Assembly: GCA_958510825.1 (NCBI GenBank)
Contig: OY294046.1
Location: 4,898,001-4,962,000, forward strand
Direction: 5' to 3'
Length of the DNA stretch: 64,000 nt
Source: Brachypterus glaber
Lineage: Eukaryota > Arthropoda > Insecta > Coleoptera > Kateretidae
Shown piece after piece: positions 9,807 to 20,206 of the stretch. The notes under the pieces are model-generated. The model ran no database searches. It worked only from the letters and a program-made list of their open reading frames with translations, and had not been told where the DNA came from. The translations under genes and the position numbers were made by a program. The stretch's first letter is position 1. Each line of letters starts with the position of its first letter.

Positions 9807-10740
9807 TAGAGGAAGGGTAGCAAATGTGGGCTAGGTCTTGTAATATGGGCTAGGTGGGTTTCTCAGCTATCCGATGCAGTTCTCTGCATCCGACTATCGC
9901 AAATCGTAAATGGCGAAGTTAAACTTCCACAGTAAGATTCATTAATTAATTCATACATTCGTTGACGTTTGAGAATTTATTTTTATTTTCCGTCCTTTTC
10001 AGCAAGCCACATAACTTTTTTAGGTATAAATTCCGTTACCTGATAGATAACAACGTTTTCAAAACCATTTCTGCAACAAATTAAAGCCACATAATCGGGC
10101 TTTGATGTGTGCTTATTAGTTTTCTTCTAATTACTGAGTTTTAGACATAACCTCTTTTGTTGTATACACCGAGTATTTTTGCAATATAGGCCATCCCTTA
10201 GTTTCTATTATGGGCTATATAGAACTATGTATTTAAGCCTAGAATTTTTCTAGGAGGCCAAGAAAAGATCAGAAACAGCCAAGAATAGAAGAAAATGGAA
10301 CGAGGGCGATATGGAACGCGCTATAATAGCGATGAGGCAGTACGAGATGGGTACCTTAAAAGCTTTAAAAATGTTTAATATACCATATATATTCTATATT
10401 AGGAGTTATTTGATTTATTATTTCATTTTAGATATAACTTTTATACTTTTAACTTATTGCGACCAATAAGATTGATTGCCACTTCAAATCTAATATTTAT
10501 TACACAATTTTGGGGGCAGCCCATATTTAGGGCCAATTTCAAATCGACACAAAAGTGCACCTTCTCACTATTTACGAAATAATGAATTTATTATTTGTTT
10601 TAATCAAAATGAATTTATAACAGGTTGTGACTAATTAATATAGCTATCGTTGGGTATGTTTGGTATTGGAACTAAACTTTTATTTATTTTTTTAAAAGAA
10701 AAAATAATATGGGTATCCCATATTTGCTTCCTTTCCTCTA
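9807..10740 (+). mobile_element. pogo/Tigger-like DNA element with TA target
   Basis: The left end TA-GAGGAAGGGTAGCAAATGTGGG (9807) is mirrored at 10711-10740 (CCCATATTTGCTTCCTTTCCTC-TA), giving about 24-bp imperfect inverted ends and a TA duplication. ATGGGCTA-type words recur just inside the ends and in the body (9840, 10206, 10518, 10712), as expected for transposase-binding sites. The body carries a psq helix-turn-helix coding fragment at 10254-10386, matching the N-terminal DNA-binding domain of pogo-type transposases. The DDE catalytic part is absent, so the element is non-autonomous. Confidence 0.75.
10254..10386 (+). pseudogene. psq-type helix-turn-helix fragment of a pogo/Tigger transposase
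   Basis: The frame reads KRSETAKNRRKWNEGDMERA then IIAMRQYEMGTLKALKMFNI from 10263. It matches the HTH_psq pattern (W....ME.AI.AV......l..AA..F.VP) found in pogo/Tigger transposases and CENP-B-like proteins. A TAG lies directly upstream, but TTTTTCTAG before GAGGCC would also serve as a splice acceptor. The frame then runs into AT-rich sequence with no typical continuation. It lies inside TA-flanked inverted ends, so it is read as an element remnant rather than a host exon. Confidence 0.7.
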
Positions 10741-11562
10741 ATGTTCTCAGAACAAGAACGTCCAGCGGCGTAATCATGGCGCCATCTAAATAGAGCAACT
10801 GTTTTACATGCTGCCGATTTTGACAGATGAACTTAATAAAATAATATTAAAAACAATTTTTTAAAGTTAAAACCCTTCTATTAATTAAATGTAATGTATA
10901 ACTAAAAAGTAAAAAACAAGATATTTACATAAATTTTCAAAAACTAGATTTTTAAAAGAAAGGTTTTGGAATTTTTGATTATTTCAAGAACATTTCCAAA
11001 ACCCTTCTTTGAAATTGAAAAAATATTTTTAGATTCTGAATGTATAAATAAATATTAACTAACTAAATATAAAGTTTTTCTGAGAGGTAAACGTATTTAT
11101 GGAAGTATAACAGCTTATTACACGAAAAATATTTAGGGCTACCTAAAAGATGGCTAATTTATAAATAAATGTAACGAAAAAATGTTTAAAAATATTATGA
11201 TTGCTAAAATATATTAAGATTTATTTATATGAATAAATTTTCCTCCAGCTGCCATTTTATGATGCAGGTAGAAATTTCCTAGTTGGCCACGCCCCCTCCG
11301 AAAGTTATAAATTAAACGTACTTATAACGTATTTCTAACTTAAAAATCTAACGTTAAATTAACGTTTGTAACTTACGTTTGATTCTAACGTTAAAAAGCG
11401 GGACATTTGCACATATTTTATAACGCACTTTTACACAGTTTTCTAACATTAGAAAAACGTTATTCTAACGTTAAATTTCTATTAGGGACCTGTTTCGGAA
11501 AAAATTACTCAGCCCAAATAGCAAAATTTCATAAAAATTGCGCGGCAGTTAAAGTGTTAAAT
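10741..11562. other. Repeat fragments, no gene
   Basis: 10895-11010 (AAAAACAAGATATTTACATA, then AAAACTAGATTTTTAAAAGAA) matches 55885-55975 and 56775-56875, so it belongs to that dispersed family. 11330-11480 repeats TCTAACGTTA-type words. No coding is recognised. Confidence 0.5.
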
Positions 11563-11650
11563 GATACGATTAGGGACACTAGATCTAGGACTTAAGTTAG
11601 CAAGGCACCTTGCTAACTTAAGACCTAGATCTAGTGTCCCTAGATACGAT
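11563..11650. mobile_element. 72-bp palindromic MITE with 8-bp target duplication
   Basis: 11571-11642 is an almost perfect palindrome with ends TAGGGACACTAGATCTAGG and CCTAGATCTAGTGTCCCTA, flanked on both sides by the direct repeat GATACGAT (11563-11570, 11643-11650). An 8-bp duplication is typical of hAT elements. A half copy (GGGACACTAGATCTAGG) occurs at 24504-24530. Confidence 0.85.
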
Positions 11651-11930
11651 GGGTAATCCGTTTCACAAGTAAATAATTTGACCGTACAAAAATAGTTTTG
11701 TCTGTATAATGTGGTAATTTTTTACATAACCTATTATTATTCAAACCTGCTATTACTAGAATAAGTCAAATTTAACCCTATCTAATTTCCCAAATTGGAA
11801 AAATATATGGATTATAAAGTAAAAATATATTTGTTGTTCACATGTAGTATCTAAAAATAAGTTATTCATGTTGCCAACAAGAAACCAATTAATTTATCTA
11901 GTTTTTTAAGTAGTCACGCAACTATATTTT
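11651..11930. other. No feature recognised
   Basis: AT-rich sequence without coding or clear repeat structure. Confidence 0.35.
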
Positions 11931-12628
11931 TACATCGGCACTTAGTGCTATTAAGAGTGCCGATGTATTGAAATCTTCGCCAAAAAGTCAAAATCTTTGG
12001 CCATGTTTTTTTCGCATTTCTCGGCGTTTTAGACCTTTCTGAGTCGAAATCAGTAAAACAAATTTTTTCGGCCATCTGGCTGTCTCTCTATCAACTCGAT
12101 AACTCCATTTCTAAATAAGATATCCACAAGCGTTTTTTTGCATATTGTTTCTTATCGTATTTCGAAGAGCTGATTAGATTTTGGGGGTAAACGATTGGGT
12201 AAGGTGGTAAGAATGGAGTAAAACTCCTATTTTTAGCGTTTTTTTTTGTTATAATTAAGGCAATTATTATTTTATTTCATTAATTTAGCATTTATATTAA
12301 AGATAATTTTAAATTGGTCAAAAAATGTTTCAAACTATTTTTTCTAAAATACATTGTTTTCGAGATATTGGCGTTTAAAGCAGTAAAACGTTTTTTTAGC
12401 ATATCTCACTTATTTATAACCCGATTTCGAAAAATTATATTTTAAATGAGAGCTGTTTTCAATCCCTGTAAAAATGCTATATACAGTTATTTGCTAGAAT
12501 ATAACGTTTTGGAGATACAGACTTTCAAACTTTAATAAATGATGCAGATGTATTATTGGTCGCCTATTCACATCATCACATAACTTTCCTTTTCATAACG
12601 TTTCAAATTAGTGCCTAGTGCCGATGTT
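11931..12628. mobile_element. Inverted-repeat element with ACATCGGCACT ends
   Basis: Begins ACATCGGCACTTAGTGC and ends GTGCCTAGTGCCGATGT. The left end is itself a small hairpin (ACATCGGCACT...AGTGCCGATGT within 35 bp). About 700 bp, non-coding, with several near-repeats of a GAGATAT-containing phrase inside. Confidence 0.65.
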
Positions 12629-12904
12629 TTGACAAGGTGCTTGCAACTGTTCAGCTGGTTATTATTATTATTATTATTAATATATTACAGCGCGTAAGCG
12701 CTAGAAAATACGGTAGTTTCGAATTTTTCAAAATCTCCCAAAAAACGTCTCAGAGAAAAATCTTGGATAAAATTGTGTTTCATGAAAAAATAAGAAACTT
12801 CGAAAATTTACGTCTGATGTCACGTTTTTTATTAACAGGATAACTCAAGAACGAATTATCCGATCGACCGATTTTTTTAGGAAAAACCAAGGTCTAAACT
12901 AGAA
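12629..12904 (+). repeat. Dispersed repeat (GATGTCACG...GATAACTC family)
   Basis: Shares with 54000-54260, in order: (TTA)n, CAGCGC..GCGCTAGAA, ACGGTAG, TTTCATGAAAAAATAAG, GATGTCACG, GATAACTCAAGAACGAAT and ATCCGATC. A fragment at 60880-60950 also shares CACGATAACTTAAGAACG. Non-coding; class unknown. Confidence 0.7.
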
Positions 12905-13626
12905 AGTCTTAAGAACATCAGAAGGTTTTTGCATTCGGCTACTTTGTTCTATAAAGTTTTAATTCATAAAGCTCCTACTTACTTGTTCGAAAAAATCAGT
13001 CATCGCTCAGATGTTCATCATTTAAATTTGCGTTTTGGTAAGACTCTCACGGTACCAAAACACTCCACTGCATTTTTTACTCGCTCTTTTTTGTATCAAA
13101 TTGCAAAAGTGATGAATACTTTGACCTTTGATTATTTTTCTTTAAAGTTAAATCAGTTTAAAGCAAAAATTATGCAAGTATTACTTAATAAACCATTATA
13201 TGCCTAACATTTAAATTTTTGTACTGTTTTTTTTTTTGTGGTTTTCAACTGTAATTGGATAACTCGGTAGTTATTTGGTTGGTTAATTATTAACTTGGTT
13301 ACTGTATTAAATTTACAATTTTATTGTCCTGAGGTAGTATGAACAAACTTATTAACTAGGTATGATTTTTATTTGAAGTTACATTTTTTATTTTATATAG
13401 TTATTATATACGATTTTTTTTTTGCCTTGTGAAAGCAGGGTACTTACTGTGAGGGTTAGATGTAAGAATAGACGCTCCCTTACAGGCACACAAAAATAAT
13501 AATTAATTATTTTAAAAACTCGCCTGTGAGTGTGCGAACTAAATCTCGCCCTACACGAAATTTTTGTAAACATTTAATATTATATTGCTCAATAAAGACC
13601 TTTATTATTATTATTATTATTATTAT
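12905..13626 (+). pseudogene. 3' end of a non-LTR retrotransposon (reverse transcriptase C-terminus, TTA tail)
   Basis: The frame from about 12907 reads RRFLHSATLFYKVLIHKAPT, then HHLNLRFGKTLTVPKHSTAF and FTRSFLYQIAKVMNTL, stopping at 13205-13207. This is the usual end of CR1/jockey-type reverse transcriptases (short C-terminal region with F..R.F......WN.LP-like spacing). A roughly 400-bp 3' UTR follows, with CTCAATAAAGACC and a (TTA)n tail at 13602-13626. The 5' end is truncated and no endonuclease or palm is present. Confidence 0.75.
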
Positions 13627-13998
13627 CTAAAAATTGAAAGATGATTCTTTTCAGGAAAAATACTTTTATTATAAGAATCAATCTTACCAATAAAAAGAAA
13701 ATCCATTAAAAACAAAAGCTCTAGGGACGCAACTTGACGGGAAAGTACCTTTTTGTACAGTACAAATCTTTAAAAATAATAAAAGGTAGACAAACAGCAC
13801 AGTGGCAAGACATTCTTGAGTTATGGTCGTCACAGATTTCCCGGACACACAGACTGATCGACAGATAGAACTTTTTTTTGACGGAAATCATATTTTTTGG
13901 ATATAAAACGTCCAGAAACGTAAAAAAAGCAATAAATTTTTTTCGATTTTTTTTTACTAACGAAAGACTTCCCTTGGGGAAAGTAATATATAAAATGC
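13627..13998. repeat. Fragments of the GATGTCACG family
   Basis: 13640-13700 (TTTTCAGGAAAAATAC...TTTTATTATAAGAATCAATC) matches 54245-54320. 13835-13870 (TTTCCCGGACA...GACTGATCGACAG) is the complement of the GTCGGTCGATC..GTCTGTCCGGGAAA words at 60875-60912. No gene. Confidence 0.55.
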
Positions 13999-13999
13999 A

Positions 14000-14822
14000 T
14001 ACAGTGCGTACATTAAGTCTGGAATCACCCGATTTACTTTTCAATTATAAGACTTTTAAAAAAACGCTCGGACAGGTCGATTTTAATTTTTAATTTTTCA
14101 AATTTTGGTGTAAAAAAAGTTATCAAAATTTTCACCCCCTTGCCCTCCCATCACAACTTTTTTTTTTCAAATAGCAACCTACCTCTTGTGACACATAGTT
14201 GGAAAGGTTATTTTATAAGCTTTCTAACGATGTATGCCAAAGCCTTATTTAAAAAGGGGCTTAGAAAAAAATTAGTGGCTATTTGAAAAAAAAATTGGAA
14301 TAAGTAGGTGCAAGTGGGTGAAAATTGTGATAACATTTGGTGTAAACCAAAATTTTCGAAATAAAAAATAAAAATCGACCTGTCTAAGCATTTTTTTCTT
14401 TAACTTGTAACTGGGAAGTTAAAAAAAAATGCTCATATAGGTGGATTTTTATTTTTAATTTTGCAAATTTTGGTTTACACCAAATGTTATCACAATTTTC
14501 ACCCCCTTGCACCCACTTATTCCAATTTTTTTTTCAAATAGCCACTAATTTTTTTCTAAGCCCCTTTTTAAATAAGGCTTTGGCATACACCGTTAGAAAG
14601 CTTATTAAATAACCTTTCCAACGATGTGTCACAAGAGGTAGTTTGCTATTTGAAAAAAAAAAGTTGTGATGGGAGGGTGCAAGGGGGTGAAAATTTTAAT
14701 AACTTTTTTTACACCAAAATTTGAAAAATTAAAAATTAAAATCGACCTGTCCGAGCGTTTTTTTAAAAGTCTTATAATTGAAAAGTAAATCGGGTGATTC
14801 CAGACTTAATGTACGCACTGTA
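14000..14822. mobile_element. 823-bp fold-back element, Tc1/mariner-like ends
   Basis: Two arms of roughly 405 bp (14002-14405 and 14415-14820) are near-perfect inverted copies around a very short centre. The ends read TA-CAGTGCGTACATTAAGTC and GACTTAATGTACGCACTG-TA, consistent with a TA duplication and a CAGTG terminus as in Tc1/mariner. There is no transposase ORF. High arm identity implies a recent origin or ongoing arm conversion. Confidence 0.85.
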
Positions 14823-15727
14823 TAAGTGTAATAAAACTAGTAAGAATTGCCATCTGATGAAAAACAATACAAAACCAATTTCAATAAAACGTTATTCTAA
14901 AATAAAATGCAAACTTTGGTAGCGAAACACCAACTGCGTGATGACAAACAAAATTTATTTTTAAAGCTCTAGTTTATTGCATCTTTTTGAAAGCAATTTG
15001 TTGTATAGTAAATATTGTATTAGTAAAGAAACCTAAGGTAGATATATTCTATGTACAGAATGTCTTTACTTTTCCTCGTCTTGCGCTGGTAAAACGTCTT
15101 TGAAAATTTTGCTTTTTTTACGTTTTTTTTTTAAATTTTAATTAAAAAAAATGATTTCCGTGAATTTTTTTTTGTCCGGAGTTTTATAAACAATTGTGAA
15201 TATGTAATAACAAGTTTTTACAATTTTTTGTGAATAATTAAAACCGTTTTTGTAAATTTCATGAAAATATAATTGTAATTTTTACAATTGTATAACTAGT
15301 TGGAGAGTTGGTAACCATTTTACAATTAAACGAAAATTTTCACGACATTACATAAAATAAAAAATAAAATTAATCAAGTCCTGTGCATATTAATGATTGC
15401 GATGCTGATGCTGGAGTAAATCCGCCAAAGCGGACACACCCGTCCCTTACAAAGATCACGCTGCGACTGAAATAAGAAAAATAATATGCCTACCTACATA
15501 TTATGTATTATTTTACCATTTTTTTTCAAATATTACCAAAATTGCAGATGAGGGCGTGTGGCATCATCCTATTTAGTAAGAATTAAAAAAAAAGTATTTA
15601 CTGTAAAAAACATTATTAACACAAACCCCGTGTTTTTTGCTGTAAATTTTACAATAAATGTTTTAAGTTGAGTATGTGTAGTGTGTAGTATGTATGTATC
15701 TTTACAGACATATAACCTCGGACATTA
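14823..15727. other. No gene recognised
   Basis: AT-rich. Short ORFs only, and no convincing repeat boundary. Confidence 0.35.
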
Positions 15728-15861
15728 CCAGTACCCGCCATATTTCCAGTTGTAGTCCGGTCTTCAGGTCAATAAAAGAGCCTTTACATGGAAATAATTC
15801 AGGGAGTTTTGATTTTCGGTTTATTGGGTAGGGTTAATGGCCGCAAAAAAACTCGATTGTA

Positions 15862-15915
15862 ATAATAATAATGTTTATTTACCATTACAGATACATAAAG
15901 TACATTTGTTATTTT
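15862..15915 (-). mobile_element. Very short non-LTR tail insertion
   Basis: Compared with 44815-44840, where CTCGATTTGGACTGTCATTTTTTTAACG is continuous, this copy has about 50 extra bases. On the minus strand they end TAAATAAACATTATTATTATTAC. The tail resembles that of the 7227-8117 element. Confidence 0.5.
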
Positions 15916-16555
15916 TTTAACGTGTTTTCACAAAAAACGGATTTTTAAAATATACGTTGCACTATAAGTTTTTATAGGCATGCCCCTTAGAACATTTTGG
16001 GTGAAAATTACAAAAATCTATCTGGCACTTTCTTTTTAATTTACGTTTTTTTTTTTAATAATTCAAACATTTGTGTCCCATTATCTCGAGTAAACCGATT
16101 TTCGATCGAATCACCATTGTATTAAGCATTAAAAAAACCTTCCTAACCCAGTTATAAAGAAAAATCTAAAACCCTAGAGTGTAACGTTTAAGGCGGTGCC
16201 GTGAATTAGCTATAAGTCGTACAAAAAAATATATCAAATTAAGAAATTCTTGATCCTTACTCATATTGGAGTTGATTTAAATAAACCATAGAAAAAATGT
16301 TATCTCTCCAAAATATAAATTTATTGTCTATTAAACAAACATTACAGCGACAATTGTTTCGACTTTTTTAACATAAAGTCATTTTCAAGCTACAAATAAT
16401 GAAAAATTAGGTTGAAAATGGTACAATTCCTTTTAGAAAAACTTACTTTTTAAATTTATAAACAAAATAACTTGAGTACACATTATTAGAAATGTCATAC
16501 TGACCTTAACTCTATTATTTTTATAAAATCTTAAAAATTTAAACAAAAAGAAAAC

Positions 16556-18010
16556 TACAATAAGTTAAAATAAAATAAATTAATGAAATCTAAAATTTTA
16601 AATTGAATAAAAATCTGGGACATCTATCATAAAATAATCCAAACTATACTTCAAACATACTAAAGGAATTATCTTTAAATTGCAAAAAAGGTAGATAAAT
16701 ATAAAAAAAGGAAAAAGATTAATTTATATTTAACTTGGTAATTGGAATAAAATTGAAGAGGTGGCAGCAAATTCACATCAAAAACTCAAAAACAAACCAA
16801 AAAGGGAACAAAATTTTTGTAAAAGTTTTTAAACAAAAATATTTGCTCCAAAGATTAATGCTCTGTAAGGGGACAGGCAACAATCTCCGGTCTAACGTTT
16901 AAAACATTATTGTAAACATAAATGTTCAAAAAATCTATTTGTTCATTAACTAACCTATCCCTATCGAACCTTTTGTTGTACAAAATGGCAAATTGTTCTA
17001 GCAGATCTGTAACTCTATCGTTCCTCGAAATATGCATATACATATATATGACACAAAAAATGTTGAAGATTTGGTCCTCTTTATTTTCATATTAAACGTT
17101 TTTTGTCCTAGGATACACCGATCTTGAGATATTTTAAAAAGTCCGTTTTTGTGAAAAATACGTTAAAAAAATGACAGTTCCAAATCGAGTTCAATGTCGC
17201 AAAATTGTTTATTTGCGGCCTTAGACCCTACCCAATAAACCAAAAATCTAAACTCCCCGAATTATTTCCAGGTAAAGCCTCTTTTATTAACTTGAAGACT
17301 GGACTATAACTAGAAATACGCCGGGTACTGGACATAACTATAATTGAGTTTTTATCTTTTAAAAATTAATAAACATAAATGAAAAATTAAAATCGATACT
17401 AAGCAATTAAACTCACGTCATATACAGCTATAAAATTATGATTTTTATTTTAATTGATTTGAAATGTGGCTAAAACGAATAAAACAATAGTGTTACCAGG
17501 AAAAATAATAGTTTCCCTATAGTTTTATTGAAAAAAAAAAGAATACTCCGCTATAGTTTTTTTGAGCTTTTACTCCGTTTTACCCTCAAACCCATTGACC
17601 CCTTACTCCACCCCGATTTTTACTAAAAACAAACCCAGTCGAGAATTTCTGTAAGCTATGTCAAAATTAGGCATTTAGCTCAAATCTCTCTTGAGTTAAT
17701 GTTTTCCCACATTTTCCCGGGCGGACTGACCAACAGACAGTACCAACCAACAGACTTATTTCACGGAAAGCAGCTTTTTTACTGATTCAGAGAAAAAATA
17801 TTCCTATATGAAGTATTTGTTATACTTTTGTTAGATACTTGTTGCAAGTATACTTAACTTATATATACATATTTAACTAATTAAAAAAAAAAATTGTTTC
17901 AAGTTTAATTAGAACTTGCTTCCAAGAAATTATTATTAAAGTTTATTTTTTTAGGCTATTATAGCCTAAATAGCCTAAATAGCCTATAATAGTTATTTTA
18001 AATTTACAAA
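16556..18010. repeat. Tandem duplication unit 1 (1455 bp)
   Basis: Every base position here plus 1455 matches 18011 onward with only a handful of substitutions (for example CTCCCCGAATT against CTCCCTGAATT). Unit 1 runs from within the 15728-17331 element through block B (GTTACCAGGAAAAATAATAG at 17492 to about 18000). Confidence 0.9.
16855..17043 (-). other. 62-aa ORF inside repeat (copy 1)
   Basis: Starts MYMHISRNDRVTDLLEQFAI and ends PEIVACPLTEH, ATG to TAA. The composition looks protein-like (DRVTDLLEQ, NKRFDRDRLVNEQ), but I recognise no family and see no extension upstream. It could be the last part of an ORF of the surrounding element. Its identity to the copy at 18310-18498 follows from the recent tandem duplication and is not evidence of selection. 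Confidence 0.2.
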
Positions 18011-19103
18011 TACAATAAGTTAAAATAAAATAAATTAATGAAATCTAAAATTTTAAATTGAATAAAAATCTGGGACATCTATCATAAAATAATCCAAACT
18101 ATACTTCAAACATACTAAAGGAATTATCTTTAAATTGCAAAAAAGGTAGATAAATATAAAAAAAGGAAAAAGATTAATTTATATTTAACTTGGTAATTGG
18201 AATAAAATTGAAGAGGTGGCAGCAAATTCACATCAAAAACTCAAAAACAAACCAAAAAGGGAACAAAATTTTTGTAAAAGTTTTTAAACAAAAATATTTG
18301 CTCCAAAGATTAATGCTCTGTAAGGGGACAGGCAACAATCTCCGGTCTAACGTTTAAAACATTATTGTAAACATAAATGTTCAAAAAATCTATTTGTTCA
18401 TTAACTAACCTATCCCTATCGAACCTTTTGTTGTACAAAATGGCAAATTGTTCTAGCAGATCTGTAACTCTATCGTTCCTCGAAATATGCATATACATAT
18501 ATATGACACAAAAAATGTTGAAGATTTGGTCCTCTTTATTTTCATATTAAACGTTTTTTGTCCTAGGATACACCGATCTTGAGATATTTTAAAAAGTCCG
18601 TTTTTGTGAAAAATACGTTAAAAAAATGACAGTTCCAAATCGAGTTCAATGTCGCAAAATTGTTTATTTGCGGCCTTAGACCCTACCCAATAAACCAAAA
18701 ATCTAAACTCCCTGAATTATTTCCAGGTAAAGCCTCTTTTATTAACTTGAAGACTGGACTATAACTAGAAATACGCCGGGTACTGGACATAACTATAATT
18801 GAGTTTTTATCTTTTAAAAATTAATAAACATAAATGAAAAATTAAAATCGATACTAAGCAATTAAACTCACGTCATATACAGCTATAAAATTATGATTTT
18901 TATTTTAATTGATTTGAAATGTGGCTAAAACGAATAAAACAATAGTGTTACCAGGAAAAATAACAGTTTCCCTATAGTTTTATTGAAAAAAAAAAAAGAA
19001 TACTCCGCTATAGGTTTTTTGAGCTTTTACCCCGTTTTACCCTCAAACCCATTGACCCCTTACTCCACCCCGATTTTTACTAAAAACAAACCCAGTCGAG
19101 AAT

Positions 19104-19392
19104 ATAAAGAACTTTCACTTTCGGGTTTAGACCGTGTTAATGGATTTTCACTTTCCGACGTTTCGTCTCTTACTACTAGAGACATCTTCAGGGATTAATC
19201 TGAAACTAAGTTTCGAATCAACTTGTGTCACTATTTATGACGAGTTGTGGTTATTCACCCGTGACGAGGTTTTACCTATCAAAGACTTCCATATTGCAGG
19301 TAAGTGGTAACCAGTGTCCCAATTGATATTGTTAGGATGCTTGATGATTTCTATCGATTCCCGTATCTTCCCGTGTCTTCCTTGTCGAGAAT
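19104..19392 (-). mobile_element. 5'-truncated Penelope-like retroelement with 9-bp target duplication
   Basis: The insertion is defined by comparison with the uninterrupted block B copies. GTCGAGAAT is repeated at 19095-19103 and 19384-19392. On the minus strand, coding down to the stop at 19235 reads RHGKIRESIEIIKHPNNINW, then DTGYHLPAIWKSLI. This resembles the tail of the GIY-YIG endonuclease region of insect Penelope-like elements (..E...I.KHPNN.NRDDGY.LP..W). The non-coding 3' part (19104-19200) matches one arm of the palindrome at 62158-62369 and contains a hammerhead-like core (19157-19191). Confidence 0.8.
19157..19191 (-). ncRNA. Hammerhead-ribozyme-like core in Penelope 3' region
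   Basis: Minus strand: CTGAAGA, then a 5-bp stem GTCTC...GAGAC closed by a 9-nt loop, then GAAACGTC. CUGANGA and GAAA are the conserved hammerhead core, and type I hammerheads with a tiny helix III are known from Penelope-like elements. One extra U lies between CUGAAGA and the stem. Self-cleavage is not shown. Confidence 0.45.
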
Positions 19393-19738
19393 TTCTGTAA
19401 GCTATGTCAAAATTAGGCATTTAGCTCAAATCTCTCTTGAGTTAATGTTTTCCCACATTTTCCCGGGCGGACTGACCAACAGACAGACCAACCAACAGAC
19501 TTATTTCACGGAAAGCAGCTTTTTTACTGATTCAGAGAAAAAATATTCCTATATGAAGTATTTGTTATACTTTTGTTAGATACTTGTTGCAAGTATACTT
19601 AACTTATATATACATATTTAACTAATTTTAAAAAAAAATTGTTTCAAGTTTAATTAGTACTTGCTTCCAAGAAATTATTATTAAAGTTTATTTTTTTAGG
19701 CTATTATAGCCTAAATAGCCTATAATAGTTATTTTAAA

Positions 19739-20206
19739 TTTGCCGCTAAATACTCCACAAAGTCCGATTTACACTGAAGCATGTGGCTTGTTTTGAATGT
19801 CAACATAACCAAAATTTATAATTTTTGTTTACTTACCTTGTTTTTATGATGCAAAAAAAGAGAATTGATAAAGCTGTGGCTAAAAACACTTTTGTATTCC
19901 TGTAGAAACAAAATTTGCTTATAAAATTGCTTTTATTCCAATAATTTAGAGGAATAAATCATTGTTTTGTTCTCGTTAATGGCACGTCAACGTTTTACGG
20001 TTGTGTAAATTGGGCCTAGTCATTTCGCTTACGACGCATGCGTATCTTACGTTGCTATGGTAATTTCGAGATTGTTTACAAGCGGGAAGGTTTAAAATAA
20101 CTATACCTTAAAAAAATTAACTATAGTATAGAAGAGGCCTAATTTCGGATGGTTTTCTAATTTCGGATAGTAGTATATCTAAGATACTAGCTGCATACTG
20201 CATACT
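19739..20206. repeat. Block C, copy 1
   Basis: Begins TTGCCGCTAAATACTCCAC and ends TAGCTGCATACTGCATACT. Same sequence as 20705-21182 and 21679-22152, and as the MITE at 59731-60118. Confidence 0.85.

Larger units (their letters stand above)
15728..17331. mobile_element. 1.6-kb element with long inverted ends
   Basis: The left CCAGTACCCGCCATATTTCC is mirrored at 17310-17331 (ACGCCGGGTACTGG). The terminal regions of about 200 bp match as inverted copies (GTAGTCC.GTCTTCA.GT.AATAAAAGAGG..TTTAC.TGGAAATAATTC on one side). A one-sided relative is at 44655-45130. The left arm is interrupted by a tiny retrotransposon tail at 15862-15915. The body holds a 62-aa ORF (16855-17043) and, near 16350-16389 on the minus strand, a degraded Penelope-like word (TTGAAAATGACTTTATG, then AAAGTCGAAAC). 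Confidence 0.65.
18011..19738. repeat. Tandem duplication unit 2, interrupted by a Penelope-like insertion
   Basis: Second copy of the 1455-bp unit, including a second copy of the 62-aa ORF (18310-18498). Block B (18947-19738) is split at CAGTCGAGAAT by the 289-bp insertion at 19104-19392, which is absent from the other three B copies. Confidence 0.9.
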
